Shown piece after piece: positions 6,135 through 13,455 of a stretch of DNA of 13,455 nucleotides. Source of the stretch: an uncultured Alcaligenaceae bacterium (GTDB lineage Bacteria > Pseudomonadota > Gammaproteobacteria > Burkholderiales > Burkholderiaceae_B); the NCBI GenBank assembly GCA_937897265.1, contig CALCPT010000317.1, positions 1-13,455 of the forward strand, in the 5' to 3' direction. Numbering within the stretch: the first letter of the stretch is position 1; every line of letters begins with the position of its first letter. The notes beneath the pieces were generated by a model. It searched no databases, was not told the DNA's origin, and worked only from the letters and a program-made list of their open reading frames with translations. The translations under genes were made by a program, and so were the position numbers.

Positions 6135-8999
6135 ATGTCAAATGCTATGGATACGTCACGCGAATTTATTCCTCGCCATATCGGCCCCAGCGAGGCTGAT
6201 CAACAACGCATGCTCGAGGCAATCGAGGCGCCAAGTCTCGAGGCTTTGATGCAAGAGGTTGTGCCCGCCAATATTCGCATGACGCGAGAACTCAATCTCG
6301 CTGCCCCTCGTGCCGAGGCCGACGTGCTAGCTGAGATGAAAAAAATCGCAGCGGGCAATCTGGTCTTTCGCAATTACATTGGTCAGGGCTACTACGGTAC
6401 GCATACCCCCAACGTCATTTTGCGCAATATCCTTGAAAACCCAGCGTGGTACACAGCGTACACGCCGTATCAACCCGAGATCTCTCAAGGGCGCCTAGAG
6501 GCGATCCTGAACTATCAAACGATGGTGGCTGATCTGACTGGGCTGGATATTTCTAATGCCTCGTTGCTTGACGAAGGTACCGCAGCAGCTGAAGCGATGA
6601 CATTGGCGCGTAGAGCTTCGCAGGCGGCCAGCAAAGTATTTTTTGTTTCGCAGCATTGCCACCCACAAACCATTGAGGTGATTCGTACTCGCGCCGATGG
6701 CTTGGATATCGACGTGGTCGTAGGTGATGAACTCAAGGGTGTGCCAGATTGTTTTGGGTTACTGGTGCAATATCCGCACTCGCTGGGCTCGGTGGCTGAC
6801 TACCGTGCGCTGACAGCCCAGGTGCATGCAAAAGGCGGCGTGGTGGCTTGTGCCACAGATCTGTTGGCCCTGACCTTGCTTGAGCCACCCGGACATTGGG
6901 ATGCCGATATCGCAATTGGTTCGGCGCAACGCTTTGGTGTGCCCTTCGGGTTTGGTGGACCCCACGCGGGCTTCATGGCTTGTAAAGATGCATTCAAGCG
7001 CAATATGCCTGGGCGTTTGGTCGGCGTGTCAAAAGACGCTCAGGGTAACCCGGCACTTCGCCTGGCGTTGCAAACTCGCGAGCAACACATTCGCCGCGAA
7101 AAAGCCACGTCTAATATTTGTACGGCGCAGGTGTTGCTTGCTGTGATGTCGAGTATGTACGCGTTGTGGCATGGCCCTAAGGGTCTTACTGCCATGGCCA
7201 CTCGCGTCCAGCACGCGACAGCGCTGCTCAGTCAAGCTTTGACCTCGCTGAGCGTTCAAGTTGTCAATGACACATTTTTTGACACCTTATTGTTAAACAC
7301 AGGCGCTCAAACAGACAAAATCTTGCAGGCAGCGCGTTCTGCTCGTATCAATTTCCGTCATGTCAGTGCAACGCAACTCTCGATTTCGCTAGATGAAACG
7401 GTCACGGCCGCTGATCTTGAGCAATTGGTTGCACTTTTTGCTGGTGTGCTCGGTAAGGCTACGCCAGCGATCCCCGCGTCATTAGACGGCTTGCCTGGCA
7501 TTCCTGGCGCCGTGAAGCGCAAACAGGCGATTTTGAGCCATCCAGTTTTTTCGAGTATTCAATCCGAAACCGATATGTTGCGCTACTTGCGCAAGCTGTC
7601 AGATAAAGATCTTGCGCTTGACCGCACGATGATCCCGCTTGGCTCTTGCACCATGAAGCTCAACGCAACCGTTGAGATGATCCCGGTCACTTGGCCTGAG
7701 TTTGCAAGTATTCATCCTTTTGCTCCAGCCGAGCAGACTCGTGGTTATCAAACCATGATCGAGCGTTTGTCGAAAGACCTGTGCGAAATCACCGGTTACG
7801 ACGCGATCAGCTTGCAGCCAAACTCTGGTGCGCAAGGTGAGTATGCGGGATTGCTCGCGATTCGTGCCTATCATCGTGCCAATGGCCAGGCGCAGCGTGA
7901 TATTTGTTTGATTCCTTCGTCGGCGCACGGTACCAATCCCGCCTCGGCCAATATGGTGGGGATGCAAGTGGTAGTTGTGAAGTCTGACGCACACGGTAAC
8001 GTCGACCTCGAAGACTTGCAGGCCAAGATTGCTCAGGCGGGTGATCGCCTAGCAGCCTTGATGGTCACCTATCCTTCTACGCACGGTGTGTTTGAAGAGG
8101 CGATCACAGGAATCTGCGACATGATTCACGCTGCCGGTGGCCAGGTGTATATGGATGGCGCGAATATGAACGCCATGGTGGGGGTGGCTCAGCCAGGCAA
8201 ATTTGGTTCGGATGTCTCGCATCTGAATTTACACAAGACGTTTTGTATTCCGCATGGCGGCGGCGGCCCTGGTGTTGGACCTGTAGGTGTGCGGGCACAC
8301 TTGGCACCGTTCTTACCCGGTGTTGTGGCTGAAAACGGCACGCTGGCTGGCAATGTGCCGGTTGGTCCAGTGTCGGCGGCACCCTTTGGTTCGGCCAGCA
8401 TTTTGCCGATTCCCTTTGTGTACATCTCACTGATGGGCGCTGCGGGGTTGCGTCGTGCCACAGAGGTTGCGATCTTAAGTGCCAATTACATTGCGCGTCG
8501 TCTGGCGGGACATTATCCCGTCTTGTATAGCGGCCGTAATGGACGTGTGGCACATGAATGCATCCTTGATATGCACGATATCAAAGAGGCGTCTGGTATC
8601 TCGGCTGAGGATATTGCCAAGCGCTTAATGGATTATGGTTTTCACGCCCCCACAATGAGTTTTCCGGTGGCGGGGACGCTGATGGTTGAGCCAACCGAGT
8701 CTGAAGGGTTGGCTGAACTTGATCGTTTTGTTGATGCCATGATTGCGATTCGCCAAGAAATTGCTCAAATCGAGCGAGGCGAGCGCGATGCCACGGACAA
8801 CGTGCTCAAGAATGCACCACATACTGCGCAGATGCTACTTGCAGAAGATTGGCATCACGATTATCCGCGGCAACAAGCGGCTTATCCTGTGGCTAGCTTG
8901 CGTGAGAACAAGTATTGGCCACCAGTTGGTCGCGTCGATAACGCATGGGGCGATCGTAATTTGGTGTGCGCTTGCTTGCCGATTGAGGCCTATGCGTAA
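6135..8999 (+). CDS. gcvP: Glycine dehydrogenase (aminomethyl-transferring), glycine cleavage system P protein
   Basis: GcvP is the PLP enzyme that decarboxylates glycine and loads the remaining aminomethyl group on lipoyl-GcvH. It is the single-chain form: 954 residues from this start, close to the 957 of E. coli, with both the N-terminal half ([17 protein letters not shown] at the start, [26 protein letters not shown]) and the catalytic C-terminal half ([35 protein letters not shown]). The PLP lysine is K701 in [17 protein letters not shown]. An in-frame ATG at 6072 overlaps gcvH and lacks a ribosome-binding site; ATG 6135 has AAGG at 6123-6126, 8 nt upstream, and gives the expected N-terminus [18 protein letters not shown] second ATG at 6147 is a lesser alternative. 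It is the last gene of the operon and is followed by an intrinsic terminator. Confidence 0.98.
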   Translation: MSNAMDTSREFIPRHIGPSEADQQRMLEAIEAPSLEALMQEVVPANIRMTRELNLAAPRAEADVLAEMKKIAAGNLVFRNYIGQGYYGTHTPNVILRNILENPAWYTAYTPYQPEISQGRLEAILNYQTMVADLTGLDISNASLLDEGTAAAEAMTLARRASQAASKVFFVSQHCHPQTIEVIRTRADGLDIDVVVGDELKGVPDCFGLLVQYPHSLGSVADYRALTAQVHAKGGVVACATDLLALTLLEPPGHWDADIAIGSAQRFGVPFGFGGPHAGFMACKDAFKRNMPGRLVGVSKDAQGNPALRLALQTREQHIRREKATSNICTAQVLLAVMSSMYALWHGPKGLTAMATRVQHATALLSQALTSLSVQVVNDTFFDTLLLNTGAQTDKILQAARSARINFRHVSATQLSISLDETVTAADLEQLVALFAGVLGKATPAIPASLDGLPGIPGAVKRKQAILSHPVFSSIQSETDMLRYLRKLSDKDLALDRTMIPLGSCTMKLNATVEMIPVTWPEFASIHPFAPAEQTRGYQTMIERLSKDLCEITGYDAISLQPNSGAQGEYAGLLAIRAYHRANGQAQRDICLIPSSAHGTNPASANMVGMQVVVVKSDAHGNVDLEDLQAKIAQAGDRLAALMVTYPSTHGVFEEAITGICDMIHAAGGQVYMDGANMNAMVGVAQPGKFGSDVSHLNLHKTFCIPHGGGGPGVGPVGVRAHLAPFLPGVVAENGTLAGNVPVGPVSAAPFGSASILPIPFVYISLMGAAGLRRATEVAILSANYIARRLAGHYPVLYSGRNGRVAHECILDMHDIKEASGISAEDIAKRLMDYGFHAPTMSFPVAGTLMVEPTESEGLAELDRFVDAMIAIRQEIAQIERGERDATDNVLKNAPHTAQMLLAEDWHHDYPRQQAAYPVASLRENKYWPPVGRVDNAWGDRNLVCACLPIEAYA

Positions 9000-9062
9000 T
9001 CAGGTTGTGGCAGCGCAGTGAGGGCTTAGCTTTCACTGAACGAGTGCCGCTGCAAAGCCTTG

Positions 9063-9100
9063 AGCCGATGATTGTCTGGGCAATCATCGGCTTTGTTTTT
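9063..9100 (+). terminator. Rho-independent terminator of the gcv operon
   Basis: A perfect 12-bp stem (9063-9074 with 9081-9092, GC-rich at the base) with a 6-nt loop TCTGGG is followed by TTTGTTTTT (9092-9100). It sits 63 nt after the gcvP stop. Its T-tract overlaps the stop codon of the convergent DUF945-like gene (9099-9101). Read on the minus strand the stem lacks a clear T-run, so it is mainly a plus-strand terminator. Confidence 0.93.
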
Positions 9101-10991
9101 AGTTCGAAGCCTCAAGCTCTTTAGAAAAATCTCGAACGATCTTAAAGAAAGTATTGACCATACCTTCAACCGCATCGCGGCCAATGCCACCGTAGGCACT
9201 GATATCCATCTCGATCACGGCCTCTTTTTTGTCGTTGACAAAAGCGCGTGCCCAACGATTGCGTAAATTCCAGTCGTTCGCCACTTTCAGTGCTACCGGC
9301 TTATTTGGCGAGTACGTGGCGCGCAGTAGTACGTCTTCGCAAGTTGGATCGTTACCACATCCAACAAACACCATATCGATTTTTGCGGCGCCTGAATCGC
9401 CCGGCGACACCTTGAGCAGCGGATCGCCTTGCTCGTCTTTTACCTCTTCAAACGTGAAATCAGCTGCTGTCAAAATGCTGGCCAAGACGGAGGGGTCTAG
9501 GTGTCTGACCGCAGCAGCCTCGTCTGGTCCATCAGAGCTTGCAACAGGTTCGGCAGCCAGCCAACTGGCCGGCATCAGTGAAGACGCGAGTGTCAGCAAC
9601 GTCTCGGCTGAAATCGCTTGCCCGTTGATCTTAAATACGTTGTCTTTAAAGCTTAGTTGCGCGATGAAGCGGTCACCTTTGAGTACGCCCAGCTTTTGTT
9701 TGGCGGCGACTTCAAGCGCCGCAGTGATGTCTTTTTCAGCCGTGCTTTTAGCCTGTGCTGGATTGACGCCGTTTGCTTCAAGACCCGTAGCGAGCACCCC
9801 AACCGCCATCGCTCGCGAGAGCGCAAAGGTGGCCTCAATCGCTTGAATTGGAGTGCCGTTTAAGCCCAGCCCACCGCTGCGCAGTTCGACCGGTGCAAGC
9901 ACTGTGCTTAAGGTGATTGAACTTTGGCCATTTGCCGTCTGCCAAATCAGCGGGTCGAGTCTGAGAGTCGGGCTGTTTTTAACGAGTGTCTGCAGGTGGC
10001 CCCAGAACTGCTTCAGGTCTGCTGCGGTCATTAAGTCAGCGTCAGGTTCGCTGTTCAGCGAGCGCGTCAGAATGCTGCTGTACAGATCGCCAAGTGACTT
10101 AACGGTATTGCTGTTTAGCTTGTCATAGGACGCTGTGAGTTGCAGTGTTCCCCAGTCTTTTTTATCGATCGTCAGGCGTTCGATATCGTAGTGCGATTGC
10201 CCGCTTAACAGATTGTCTTTCTCATTCAAAATTAAACGGGTATTCACCTGTTTAGCCGTCACGGTCGGAAAATTTAAAGACGTGAGAGTGAGTTCGCCGA
10301 TGTCCGCGCCGCTGATGCCGATACTCAGGCCTGATTGCCCTGGGTGAGTGTCTGTATGCAGGCGGCTGGCTTTGATATCTAGTGTGATTTTTCCGTCGGT
10401 GATGTTGAGCGCTTTGACTTTGAGCTCACCTTTGGTGTGATGAAAGCTAGGGCCGAGTTCAGCGACCAAGGTGGCTCCAGCAAAGCGCGAGCGCACGGTG
10501 TCTTGAGTGTGATCCACTGGTCGAATCACCCAGTCGAGCTTGGCCACGCCCTTGACACTCAATTGCGTATGTCCCTCAATCAGCGATTGTCCGCCCGTGG
10601 CTTTGAAGAGAGCCTCGGTGAAAGCAGTCGGTGCGAGAGTGGTGTGAATTGAGGCGGACAGCCATTCAAAGTTACCGCGCGCAATTTGCGCGAAAGGCAG
10701 CGCGTCGTGTGTGATGCGGTTGATCACTAAGACTTCGGGGCTGAGCGCCGCGGTTTTGCTAGCAGGAAAGGTCAGGAGATACGAGGCCTGGCTTGTGAAG
10801 ATTCCACGTTCATAGCTGCGCAAGGTGACGCGAACTTGATCTGACCAGTGCTTTGCGATGTAAGTATTGAGCGAATCGACGGCATTGGTGGTTTCGGTTT
10901 GCACACGCCCGCCGATGTACCAACTGGTACCGGCATAGAGTGCAAAGAGAAGAACAAGTGCACTAACGGCACTGAGTAGTTTTTTATTCAT
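9099..10991 (-). CDS. DUF945/YdgA-family protein with N-terminal membrane anchor
   Basis: I recognise this as a member of the DUF945 (YdgA-like) family, whose biochemical role is not established. It has 630 residues, which is long for the family. The N-terminus (two lysines, then a hydrophobic stretch at about 5-21, then SWYIGGRV) is an uncleaved signal anchor or signal peptide, placing the bulk in the periplasm. The body alternates beta-rich stretches such as TQLSVKGVAKLDWVIRP and GELKVKALNITDGKITLDI, typical of these repetitive proteins. A CGNDPTC pair (C545, C551) near the C-terminus could form a disulphide. The ATG (10989-10991) begins 3 nt after the folA stop and has an AAAGG-type ribosome-binding site 7-8 nt upstream, so it is probably co-transcribed with folA and thyA. 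No functional link to folate is evident. Confidence 0.82.
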   Translation of the reverse strand: MNKKLLSAVSALVLLFALYAGTSWYIGGRVQTETTNAVDSLNTYIAKHWSDQVRVTLRSYERGIFTSQASYLLTFPASKTAALSPEVLVINRITHDALPFAQIARGNFEWLSASIHTTLAPTAFTEALFKATGGQSLIEGHTQLSVKGVAKLDWVIRPVDHTQDTVRSRFAGATLVAELGPSFHHTKGELKVKALNITDGKITLDIKASRLHTDTHPGQSGLSIGISGADIGELTLTSLNFPTVTAKQVNTRLILNEKDNLLSGQSHYDIERLTIDKKDWGTLQLTASYDKLNSNTVKSLGDLYSSILTRSLNSEPDADLMTAADLKQFWGHLQTLVKNSPTLRLDPLIWQTANGQSSITLSTVLAPVELRSGGLGLNGTPIQAIEATFALSRAMAVGVLATGLEANGVNPAQAKSTAEKDITAALEVAAKQKLGVLKGDRFIAQLSFKDNVFKINGQAISAETLLTLASSLMPASWLAAEPVASSDGPDEAAAVRHLDPSVLASILTAADFTFEEVKDEQGDPLLKVSPGDSGAAKIDMVFVGCGNDPTCEDVLLRATYSPNKPVALKVANDWNLRNRWARAFVNDKKEAVIEMDISAYGGIGRDAVEGMVNTFFKIVRDFSKELEASN

Positions 10992-10994
10992 GAC

Positions 10995-11480
10995 TTAGCC
11001 TTTAAGGCGATGGTACTCGACCAGATCGTAAGCAAGTCCGTTTTCTGCAGGTTGAGGCAGGCGAGAGGTTTCATGCCAGACGGCTTTGTCGAGTGGATCA
11101 AATATCGCATCGCCCTCGATATTGGCCTGTATTTCAGTCGCTACGATACGGTGCGCCAGTGGCAGGGCTTCTCGATAGATTTGCGCACCGCCGATGACAA
11201 ATACTTGCTCGGCATCTTTGACGGCTTCGAGTGCCTCAGACAAGCTTGTGAAGGCTTCTGCGCCGGCAAAGGTCTTACTGGCGTCGCGTGTGATCACGAT
11301 ATTGCGTCGTCCGGGTAAAGGCCTCCCTAACGAATCCCATGTTTTGCGACCCATCACAATGGGGCACCCGAGAGTTGTGCGTTTAAAGTGCGCTAAATCA
11401 CCGGGCAGCTTCCAGGGCAGGGTATTGTCTCGCCCGATCGTACGGTTGCGGGCGTAGGCAACAATGACATTCAGCTGCAT
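10995..11480 (-). CDS. folA: Dihydrofolate reductase
   Basis: FolA reduces 7,8-dihydrofolate to tetrahydrofolate with NADPH, restoring the cofactor that thymidylate synthase oxidises. From this start it has 161 residues, close to the 159 of E. coli. Visible are IGRDNTLPWKLPGDLAHFK (15-33) with the catalytic acid D28, IVMGRKTWDSLGRPLPGR, the NADPH-binding FVIGGAQIYREALP, and the C-terminal EGDAIFDP. The ORF stays open for another 79 codons upstream into thyA, but that extension has no family similarity. ATG 11478-11480 gives the standard start MQLNVIVAYARNRTIG, and a GAGAG-type purine stretch lies about 8-10 nt upstream. It is 22 nt after thyA in the common thyA-folA arrangement. Confidence 0.97.
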   Translation of the reverse strand: MQLNVIVAYARNRTIGRDNTLPWKLPGDLAHFKRTTLGCPIVMGRKTWDSLGRPLPGRRNIVITRDASKTFAGAEAFTSLSEALEAVKDAEQVFVIGGAQIYREALPLAHRIVATEIQANIEGDAIFDPLDKAVWHETSRLPQPAENGLAYDLVEYHRLKG

Positions 11481-11502
11481 CAGCCAACTCTCTTTAACGA
11501 AA

Positions 11503-12297
11503 TCAAACGGCAACGGGTGCCTTGATATGTGGATGGTGCTCGTAATTCTCGATGACAAAGTCTTCGTAGCGGTAATCGAATAAAGAGTCGGGCTTACGTT
11601 GCAAAGATAGTGTCGGGTAAGGGTTGGGCGTGCGAGAGAGTTGCAGTTCAACCTGTTCGAAATGATTGCTGTAAATATGGCAATCGCCGCCGGTCCAGAC
11701 AAAATCGCCAACTTCAAGGTTGCACTGCTGTGCCACCATATGGGTTAACAGCGCGTAACTTGCAATATTAAAGGGCACCCCTAAAAAGATATCGGCGCTT
11801 CGTTGATACAGCTGGCACGATAGCTTGCCCTGCGCGACGTAAAATTGAAAGAAAGCATGGCAAGGTGGTAGCGCCATGTTTTTGATTTCGGCGACGTTCC
11901 AGGCCGAGACAATCAAACGGCGCGAATCAGGGGTGTTACGAATTTGCTCAAGCACCTGACTGATCTGGTCGATATGCTCGCCATCAGGGGTCGGCCATGA
12001 GCGCCATTGCACGCCGTACACGGGGCCTAAATCACCGTCGGGCCTTGCCCACTCATCCCAAATGCTGCAACCATTGTCTTGCAACCATTTGACGTTTGAA
12101 TCTCCACGCAAGAACCATAAGAGTTCAACAAAAATGCTGCGGGTATGCAGCTTTTTGGTCGTGACCAACGGAAACCCTTTTGCCAGATCAAACCGCATCT
12201 GATAACCAAACACCGAGCGGGTGCCGGTTCCGGTTCGATCGGTCTTGTTCACGCCCGTCGTGTAGACGTGGCGCATGAAGGTTTCGTATTGGTTCAT
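11503..12297 (-). CDS. thyA: Thymidylate synthase
   Basis: ThyA methylates dUMP to dTMP using 5,10-methylene-THF and releases dihydrofolate, which FolA (next gene) recycles. At 264 residues it equals the usual short bacterial form. The sequence contains [19 protein letters not shown] (20-38), [20 protein letters not shown] (80-99), [14 protein letters not shown] (125-138), the catalytic cysteine C146 in [34 protein letters not shown] and GDCHIYSNH. The C-terminus PHIKAPVAV carries the family's conserved end. The start ATG (12295-12297) has AGGA about 8-10 nt upstream. It lies 17 nt after the OsmC-family gene, supporting one transcript. Confidence 0.98.
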   Translation of the reverse strand: MNQYETFMRHVYTTGVNKTDRTGTGTRSVFGYQMRFDLAKGFPLVTTKKLHTRSIFVELLWFLRGDSNVKWLQDNGCSIWDEWARPDGDLGPVYGVQWRSWPTPDGEHIDQISQVLEQIRNTPDSRRLIVSAWNVAEIKNMALPPCHAFFQFYVAQGKLSCQLYQRSADIFLGVPFNIASYALLTHMVAQQCNLEVGDFVWTGGDCHIYSNHFEQVELQLSRTPNPYPTLSLQRKPDSLFDYRYEDFVIENYEHHPHIKAPVAV

Positions 12298-12314
12298 ATG
12301 CGTGAATCCTGTGC

Positions 12315-12761
12315 TTAGGATTTCTCGGCAGCAGCGCCACCGGTATCGACAATTTCAGCAGCCCAAGTGATTGCCGCGGTATGCGCAAGCATTGCTGAAG
12401 CCGAGCAGTATTTTTCGTGGGACAGCGCAATGGCGCGCTCGACAGCAGCGCGAGGCAAGTTGTGTCCTGTGACCGTAAATACAAAGTGGATTTTGGTGAA
12501 TACTTTTGGATCAACCTCTGCGCGCTCTGCAATCAGCTTGACCGAGCAACCAACGATGGCGTGGCGGCCGCGCTTAAGAATCAGGACGACGTCATAGGCC
12601 GTGCAACCACCCGTGCCGACAAGCAGGAGTTCCATTGGACGTGGGGCAAGATTGTGGCCGCCGCCGTCGGGTGCGCCATCCATGGCTGCAATATGGCCGG
12701 TTCCGGTTTGCGCGACGAACAACATGCCATCGGGGCCACCCCAATCGATTTTGACTTCCAT
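12315..12761 (-). CDS. OsmC family protein, YhfA-like
   Basis: This is a small OsmC/Ohr-fold protein most like E. coli YhfA, a subgroup without a settled substrate. It has 148 residues from this start. The two family cysteines are present: C53 in [14 protein letters not shown] and C119 in [23 protein letters not shown], which leads into the first, is also characteristic. Family members include thiol peroxidases acting on organic hydroperoxides, but activity here is inferred only. A TTG two codons upstream (12765-12767) could extend the ORF. The AAGGA ribosome-binding site lies about 6 nt before ATG 12759-12761 and almost touches the TTG, so the ATG is the right start. It is first in the yhfA-like > thyA > folA > DUF945 run and diverges from coq7. 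Confidence 0.92.
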   Translation of the reverse strand: MEVKIDWGGPDGMLFVAQTGTGHIAAMDGAPDGGGHNLAPRPMELLLVGTGGCTAYDVVLILKRGRHAIVGCSVKLIAERAEVDPKVFTKIHFVFTVTGHNLPRAAVERAIALSHEKYCSASAMLAHTAAITWAAEIVDTGGAAAEKS

Positions 12762-12830
12762 GTCCAATCCTTAATAGTTAAGTCAGAATCATAATCAAGT
12801 TTTAAGCAAAATCTTGGGCAGAGCTTAAAA

Positions 12831-12840
12831 TTGACGTCAA
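12831..12840. promoter_or_regulatory. Palindrome TTGACGTCAA in the divergent yhfA-like/coq7 intergenic region
   Basis: A perfect 10-bp palindrome lies near the middle of the 125-nt region between the two divergent genes. It is flanked by GAGCT (12821-12825) and AGCTC (12841-12845), a further inverted pair offset by 5 nt on the left. The position suits an operator, but the regulator is unknown. TTGACG also resembles a -35 box on either strand, though no good -10 sits at the right distance, so I assign no promoter. The rest of 12762-12886 is AT-rich on the yhfA side. Confidence 0.35.
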
Positions 12841-12886
12841 AGCTCTCTCGCGTCAGAGCGAAGTAGGTCTCACCTCAAGGTTATGT

Positions 12887-13455
12887 ATGGCAGCCCCCCA
12901 AGCGGTTTCAGTTGGATCATCGCACTTGACTCGTCGGCAACATTGGCTTGACCCTTTCATCGCCGAGGTCGATGTGGCATTACAGGTACTGGCGGGGCAA
13001 GCTTCGGCCGCGCGGCCTAATCCGGCTGGGGCCGCTAAGCTCGACGTTGGTCACGCGTTAACCGAAGCAGAGAAAACACACGCGGCCGGTCTAATGCGCG
13101 TCAATCATGTGGGCGAAGTGTGCGCGCAGGCGCTGTATCGCGGGCAGGCTGCGGCCAGTCAAGACGCTTCGAGCGCCGAACTTTTTTATCGTTCGGCCGC
13201 TGACGAGATCGATCACCTTGCCTGGTGTCAACAACGGTTGTGCGAGCTTGACAGTCGGCCTAGCGTACTAAATCCGCTTTGGTACGCGGGCTCATTTACG
13301 CTGGGGGTGTTGGCAGCACGTGCTGGCGTGGCTCGCAATCTGGGGTTTATGGCCGAAACCGAGCGCCAGGTTGAGGCGCATCTTGAAGATCACCTGCAGC
13401 GCTTGCCGGCAGATGACACCCGCTCGCGAAAAATCGTCGAGCAAATGAAACAAGA
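12887..13455 (+). CDS. coq7: 2-polyprenyl-3-methyl-6-methoxy-1,4-benzoquinone monooxygenase (Coq7), 3' end outside the window
   Basis: Coq7 is a diiron hydroxylase that adds the last ring hydroxyl in ubiquinone biosynthesis, acting at the inner membrane. The 189 complete codons in the window cover most of the protein (family about 205-215 residues in betaproteobacteria) and the frame is still open at the edge. Diiron ligands visible are E77 in [18 protein letters not shown]107 and H110 in ADEIDHLAW, and E159 in [10 protein letters not shown]. The final ExxH pair would lie past residue 189. [17 protein letters not shown] (131-147) is the hydrophobic membrane-contact segment. The start ATG 12887 has AAGG at 12877-12880, 6 nt upstream; a nearby ATG at 12883 is in another frame and does not give Coq7. 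It diverges from the yhfA-like gene. Confidence 0.94.
   Translation, partial: MAAPQAVSVGSSHLTRRQHWLDPFIAEVDVALQVLAGQASAARPNPAGAAKLDVGHALTEAEKTHAAGLMRVNHVGEVCAQALYRGQAAASQDASSAELFYRSAADEIDHLAWCQQRLCELDSRPSVLNPLWYAGSFTLGVLAARAGVARNLGFMAETERQVEAHLEDHLQRLPADDTRSRKIVEQMKQ

Noticed and set aside
8104..8553. A 149-aa open frame on the minus strand inside gcvP
   Set aside because: It is antisense to conserved GcvP sequence around the PLP lysine, and its composition (many Pro, His, Arg) is typical of a shadow frame.
9229..9846. A 205-aa open frame on the plus strand opposite the DUF945-like gene
   Set aside because: It lies wholly antisense to a recognised gene, is rich in Ser/Ala as expected from a mirrored frame, and shows no family motif.
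11481..11717. A 79-codon N-terminal extension of folA
   Set aside because: It overlaps the 3' end of thyA in another frame, has no similarity to dihydrofolate reductase, and the standard DHFR start follows at ATG 11480.
12417..12794. A 125-aa plus-strand open frame opposite the yhfA-like gene
   Set aside because: It is antisense to a clear OsmC-family gene and contains no motif.

Overview
The window looks like chromosomal DNA of a betaproteobacterium, most likely Burkholderiales (Alcaligenaceae-like). This is inferred from the recognisable protein families: a Burkholderiales-style biodegradative Orn/Lys/Arg decarboxylase, single-chain GcvP, YhfA-type OsmC protein, Coq7 hydroxylase, and a tandem glycine riboswitch in front of gcvT. 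No database search was possible. The exception is the first ~490 bases, which read as an alphaproteobacterial (Rhodobacterales-like) HisN/inositol-phosphatase fragment with higher GC and C/G-ending codons, joined in frame to the decarboxylase.

Layout. (1) 2-2659 (+): one long ORF, chimeric between a truncated HisN-like phosphatase (to about 470-505) and a PLP-dependent decarboxylase that lacks its own first ~30-40 residues. An assembly or ligation chimera is the likeliest explanation. (2) 2756-3952 (+): HI0933/YhiN-type flavoprotein. (3) 3953-8999 (+): the glycine-cleavage operon, made of a putative sigma70 promoter, a tandem glycine riboswitch (4145-4376), an expression-platform hairpin, gcvT, a 184-nt spacer carrying three imperfect ~32-nt repeats, gcvH and gcvP, closed by a strong intrinsic terminator at 9063-9100. 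(4) 12761-9099 (-): a compact four-gene run, yhfA-like osmC > thyA > folA > DUF945/YdgA-like protein, with gaps of 17, 22 and 3 nt. (5) 12887-end (+): coq7, cut by the window edge, divergent from the yhfA-like gene.

How the genes work together. GcvP decarboxylates glycine, GcvH carries the aminomethyl group on its lipoyl lysine, and GcvT transfers the one-carbon unit to tetrahydrofolate; the riboswitch ties expression to glycine. The resulting 5,10-methylene-THF is the substrate of ThyA, whose dihydrofolate product is recycled by FolA. The two convergent transcription units therefore both serve one-carbon/folate metabolism. Coq7 belongs to ubiquinone synthesis and the YhfA-like protein is a thiol-containing OsmC-family member.

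I found no mobile element, CRISPR array, tRNA or rRNA, and no convincing new system. The points most worth a second look are the HisN/decarboxylase junction, the extra hairpin in the riboswitch linker, and the repeats between gcvT and gcvH.
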